Source: Saltatorellus ferox (lineage in GTDB: Bacteria; Planctomycetota; UBA1135; GCA-002686595). From it: a stretch of DNA of 64,000 nucleotides. The translations under genes and the position numbers were made by a program. Of the stretch, positions 61,199 to 64,000 are shown in pieces. The stretch covers positions 2,418,001 through 2,482,000 of the forward strand of contig CP036434.1 in the NCBI GenBank assembly GCA_007751475.1, in the 5' to 3' direction. The notes beneath the pieces are model-generated. The model made no database searches and had not been told where the DNA came from. It saw only the letters and a program-made list of their open reading frames with translations. How positions within the stretch are numbered: position 1 is the stretch's first letter; each line of letters opens with the position of its first letter.

Positions 61199-63006
61199 GA
61201 CGCCATCGGCGGCCGCGTCCGGTCGGAGGTCGAGCGCGAGCCGCGCGAGTCTCGATCTCTCGCGCCCGCGCCATTCGCTCCTTGACTCTTCCCGCTGGCA
61301 GACGTCGATTCCCGAGAGCCCCCGGTCGAAGCGTCGACTCCGCCCTCCACGTCCCGACCCCCCGAGGCGGCCTCTCGATCTTGCTTGAGCTGCTTCTCCT
61401 GGGCGGCGAGTTCCTCGCTCAGCTGGATCCGACCCGTCGTCGAGGCGAGGATCACCTTGAGCACGCGGCGGTCGGTCGCCTCGGAAACCTGATAGGTCAC
61501 GCCATCACGGGTGAACGATTCGCCCGCTCGCGGGAACCTCCCGAACTCAGCGAGCACGAAGCCCGCCAGCGTCTCGTAGTCCTCTTCCTCTGGAATGGAG
61601 AGGAACGCCTCTTCGTTGATATCGGCCACGTGCTCGGTGGCATCGACCTGAACGCGGCCATCGGGCAAGCGCTGGAACGCGGGCGGCTCTTCCTCTTCGA
61701 ACTCATCCTGGACGTGGCCGACGATCTCCGCCATCACGTCGGCGAGCGTGACGAGTCCGGCGGTGCCCCCGTATTCGTCGACGACGATCGCCATCTTCTG
61801 GCGCTGTTCACGGAATTCGGCCAGCAGCTCCGGGACGAGCTGAGTCTCCGGTACGAGCAGAGGCGGTCGCATGACCGAGCGGATCGACGTCGTTTCGACG
61901 CGGTCTTCGGCCACGGCTTTTGCTGCTTCCAGCGCGGTCAGCGTTCCGATGATCGTATCGATCGTGTCGACATAGACGGGAATACGGCTGAATCCGCATT
62001 CGGCGAAGACGGCGATGGCTTCGCGGAGGGTCGCGTTCGCCTCGATGGCGTCGATCTCGGTGCGCGGCGTCATGACCTCCGCGGCATCCGCTGCGCCGAA
62101 CTCGATGACGTTCGCGATGAGTTCCCGCGTGTCGGCACCGAGTTCGCCCTTCATCTCGGCGTCCTCGACCATGGCGCGGAAGCCCTCCACCAGGCGTCGG
62201 GTTCCGTAGTTCGCGTCGGGGGTGCCGATCGCGCGCAGGAGCATGCGCCTGATGAGCGTCAGTCCCCGTACGACCCAGGCCATCGGGCCGAGGACGGCGC
62301 CGAAGAGAGGCAGGCCCGTTCGAAGGATTCGCTCCGCGTGCGTTTGCGCGAGGGCGAGGGGAATCGACATCGTCGCGAGGTGAAGGCCGAGCCCGCCGAC
62401 CGCTCCCGTGAAGGCGAGCGCCTGCGCGAAGCGGATGGGCGCCGTCGCGCTGGGCGGGAAGAGGCGCAGCGAGAGAGTGAAGACCAGGGCGGCCGCGACC
62501 GCGCGTGCCACGAAGGCGAGGACGCCAGCGCTTGCCGCGAAGGTCTCGGCCTTGCCGGACGAGCGGGCTCCCAGCGCTGCTGCGGGAGCGTTTCCGCCGT
62601 AGCCGTTCTGCTGCTGGGAGCTGTCCTCTGGCTCTTCGTGAGCGGGACCCAGGTGACCCGGAAGCGCGCGCAGAAGGCTCGTGCTGAGCGTCGCGAAGAT
62701 GGCCGCGATGGCGACGGATCCGGTGAGGGCGAAGAGCAGCGTCGCGTTCGCAGGCGTGGCGAGGTGGACGGTGTGGTGGTGGAGACCTTCCTCCACCTGC
62801 TTGACCTCACCCGGCCAGCTCTGAGGCGCCTGGGCCGCCGCCCCCGGTTGCGCTGACTGGCCGGCAGGGACTCCCGCCGACAGGTCGGCAGGGATGATAG
62901 AGGGAGGCTCGTCCGCGTCCTGCGAAGGCTCGTCGGACGGGATCTGTAGGGAGGGGTGCGTCACTGGGGGCGGATAGCGCAGGGCGCTCGTTGGAGCCAA
63001 GAGCAT
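61195..63006 (-). CDS. CNNM/CorC-type transporter-associated protein with CBS pair (hemolysin family)
   Basis: Start at ATG 63006 (MLLAPTSALRYPPPV); GTG 14 codons later is possible. A low-complexity N-terminal region is followed by membrane segments (about residues 80-260), then EVMTPRTEIDAIE, a CBS pair (two regions around VFAECGFSRIPVYVDTIDTIIGTL in parts and RPPLLVPETQLVPELLAEF), VDEYGGTAGLVTLADVMAEIVG, and a C-terminal CorC_HlyC domain (DYETLAGFVLAEFGRFP, GESFTRDGVTYQV). Probably ion (magnesium/cobalt) efflux-related. The end is a long charged tail. It is coupled to recO. Confidence 0.86.
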   Translation of the reverse strand: MLLAPTSALRYPPPVTHPSLQIPSDEPSQDADEPPSIIPADLSAGVPAGQSAQPGAAAQAPQSWPGEVKQVEEGLHHHTVHLATPANATLLFALTGSVAIAAIFATLSTSLLRALPGHLGPAHEEPEDSSQQQNGYGGNAPAAALGARSSGKAETFAASAGVLAFVARAVAAALVFTLSLRLFPPSATAPIRFAQALAFTGAVGGLGLHLATMSIPLALAQTHAERILRTGLPLFGAVLGPMAWVVRGLTLIRRMLLRAIGTPDANYGTRRLVEGFRAMVEDAEMKGELGADTRELIANVIEFGAADAAEVMTPRTEIDAIEANATLREAIAVFAECGFSRIPVYVDTIDTIIGTLTALEAAKAVAEDRVETTSIRSVMRPPLLVPETQLVPELLAEFREQRQKMAIVVDEYGGTAGLVTLADVMAEIVGHVQDEFEEEEPPAFQRLPDGRVQVDATEHVADINEEAFLSIPEEEDYETLAGFVLAEFGRFPRAGESFTRDGVTYQVSEATDRRVLKVILASTTGRIQLSEELAAQEKQLKQDREAASGGRDVEGGVDASTGGSRESTSASGKSQGANGAGARDRDSRGSRSTSDRTRPPMAS

Positions 63007-63253
63007 AGCCCATGGCGCGAGGCCTTCCGCCCTGGAAAGGTCATGTCCTCGGCGGGGACGAGGCGGGGACAGTTCGTTACGGAACCGGAACGCTAGCCGA
63101 AGGTTCGGGCTCCCCGTGTAAGGAGGTCGCGTGCGTAAGAGTTTATCGGGATTGGACTTACGGCGATTTATCGCGGGGCGCTGGATGGCTGGCACGCGGC
63201 TCGCCTCTGTCGGTTCCCAAGGCAAATCCTCCTCCCCGAGCCTTCCTCCGATC

Positions 63254-64000
63254 ATGAGCATTGCAGTCCACGCCCCGGTCCTTACCGCGACCCATGCGCC
63301 CGCATCGACCTACTCGGTCCTCTCCAGAGACGATGAGACGTCGCTCATGGTCGCGTTCCAGGCGAGGCGCTCGACGGAGACCTTCGAGGCGCTCTACCGC
63401 GCCACGGCGCCTGGACTTTTGCACTGGATCGAGCAGCTCCATCTCCAAGGGCGCCTCAAGGGAGACCCGATGGACGCACTGCAGGACACCTTCGTGAATG
63501 TGTACCGCTACGCCGGCTCGTTCCGTGAGTCGGCGGCCGGCGGCTTCCGAGCCTGGGCTCGCACCATCGCTTCCAACGCTCTGCGTCGTGCTCGGCGGCG
63601 GCCCCGGTCCCTCGGCGTGCTCTTCAGCGAACTCGATGAGGCGGTCCTTCCCGACCCGGAGGACCGGGCCGCGGGGCCCGCGAGGATGGCTGAAAGCCGT
63701 GAGAACACGCTCGATCTGCGCAAGGCGTATGCGCTCATGCTCCTCCAGTACGCCCAGGCGTACCGGACGCTGAAGCCACGCGACCAGGAGGCTCTCGCCA
63801 TGGTGGAGGTGGAGGGACTGAACTACGCACAGGTGGGGGAACGTCTCGGGGTGGGACGGTCCAACACGAAGATGATCGTCTTCCGGGCGCGCCAGCGACT
63901 GCGGTCGCGCATCGCCGCGTTCAGCGCTGCCGCCTGTTCCGCCGATGATGCCGCCCATGGTGAGACCGTCGATGCGCCAGAACGGAACTCGCGCGCCGTG
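63254..64000 (+). CDS. ECF-like sigma-70 factor (3' end outside window)
   Basis: Starts at ATG 63254 and is open to the right edge, 249 codons. Region 2 covers about residues 40-115: TFEALYRATAPGLLHWIEQL, MDALQDTFVNVYRYAGSF, RAWARTIASNALRRARRR. Region 4 covers residues about 165-220: TLKPRDQEALAMVEVEGLNYAQVGERLGVG (in parts) and KMIVFRARQRLRSRI. The C-terminal residues visible beyond region 4 suggest an extension or an approaching stop. It is divergent from the CorC-like gene (247 bp between). No anti-sigma factor is visible in the window. Confidence 0.82.
   Translation, partial: MSIAVHAPVLTATHAPASTYSVLSRDDETSLMVAFQARRSTETFEALYRATAPGLLHWIEQLHLQGRLKGDPMDALQDTFVNVYRYAGSFRESAAGGFRAWARTIASNALRRARRRPRSLGVLFSELDEAVLPDPEDRAAGPARMAESRENTLDLRKAYALMLLQYAQAYRTLKPRDQEALAMVEVEGLNYAQVGERLGVGRSNTKMIVFRARQRLRSRIAAFSAAACSADDAAHGETVDAPERNSRAV

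Overview
The window is about 64 kb of GC-rich, densely coding bacterial DNA. The gene content points to the phylum Planctomycetota. The pointers are a TIGR02999-type ECF sigma factor divergent from a membrane Ser/Thr kinase with TPR-like repeats, a formylglycine sulfatase, ASPIC/UnbV and FG-GAP proteins, LptE- and BamD-like outer-membrane assembly lipoproteins, and secreted proteins sharing a private C-terminal domain. This assignment comes from reading protein motifs; no database search was run. No phage, plasmid, CRISPR array, complete insertion sequence or tRNA gene was seen.

Layout. 1-11 kb: RNA pseudouridine synthases (an RluA-type gene cut by the window edge, and TruD with an Arg/Gly-rich tail), two families of non-coding palindromic repeats, a Bax-inhibitor-1-like membrane protein, methylthioadenosine phosphorylase, a degenerate M28-type lipoprotein, a glycosylasparaginase, an EF-hand protein and an AGCS sodium:amino-acid symporter. 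11-16.5 kb: an M1-peptidase-like lipoprotein, then a tight plus-strand operon of a ferritin-like protein, an AhpD/CMD-like protein with an in-frame TGA exactly at the CxxC position (probable selenocysteine), and a D-2-hydroxyacid dehydrogenase. 16.5-29 kb: an intact M28 peptidase, DoxX, a large unknown, a sulfatase, a 155-bp near-perfect palindrome, an ASPIC/UnbV protein, an FG-GAP protein and a NUDIX hydrolase. RNase P RNA lies at 29.5-29.9 kb on the minus strand.

30-42 kb: a pseudo-alpha/beta-hydrolase, RuvX/YqgF, a giant AsmA-like protein, a 93-residue histone-fold protein with a Lys/Ala-rich tail, a LamG plus metallophosphoesterase protein, ArgJ, a GT-C glycosyltransferase and TsaB. 42.6-50.6 kb: a kinase/ECF-sigma pair bracketed by two paralogous secreted proteins, one intact and one a pseudogene. 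51-58 kb: a minus-strand cluster ftsH-folP-(cdaA-cdaR fusion)-glmM, which combines the proteobacterial ftsH-folP-glmM order with the Firmicute cdaA-cdaR-glmM order. 58-63 kb: LptE-like, BamD-like, RecO and a CNNM/CorC transporter, with overlapping starts and stops between LptE/BamD and between RecO/CorC. A second ECF sigma factor runs off the right edge.

The strongest candidates for something new are the CxxU (probable Sec) AhpD-like protein with a SECIS-like hairpin, the tailed bacterial histone, the C-terminal domain shared by four secreted proteins, the RGG-tailed TruD, the CdaA-CdaR fusion, and three unrelated palindromic repeat families.
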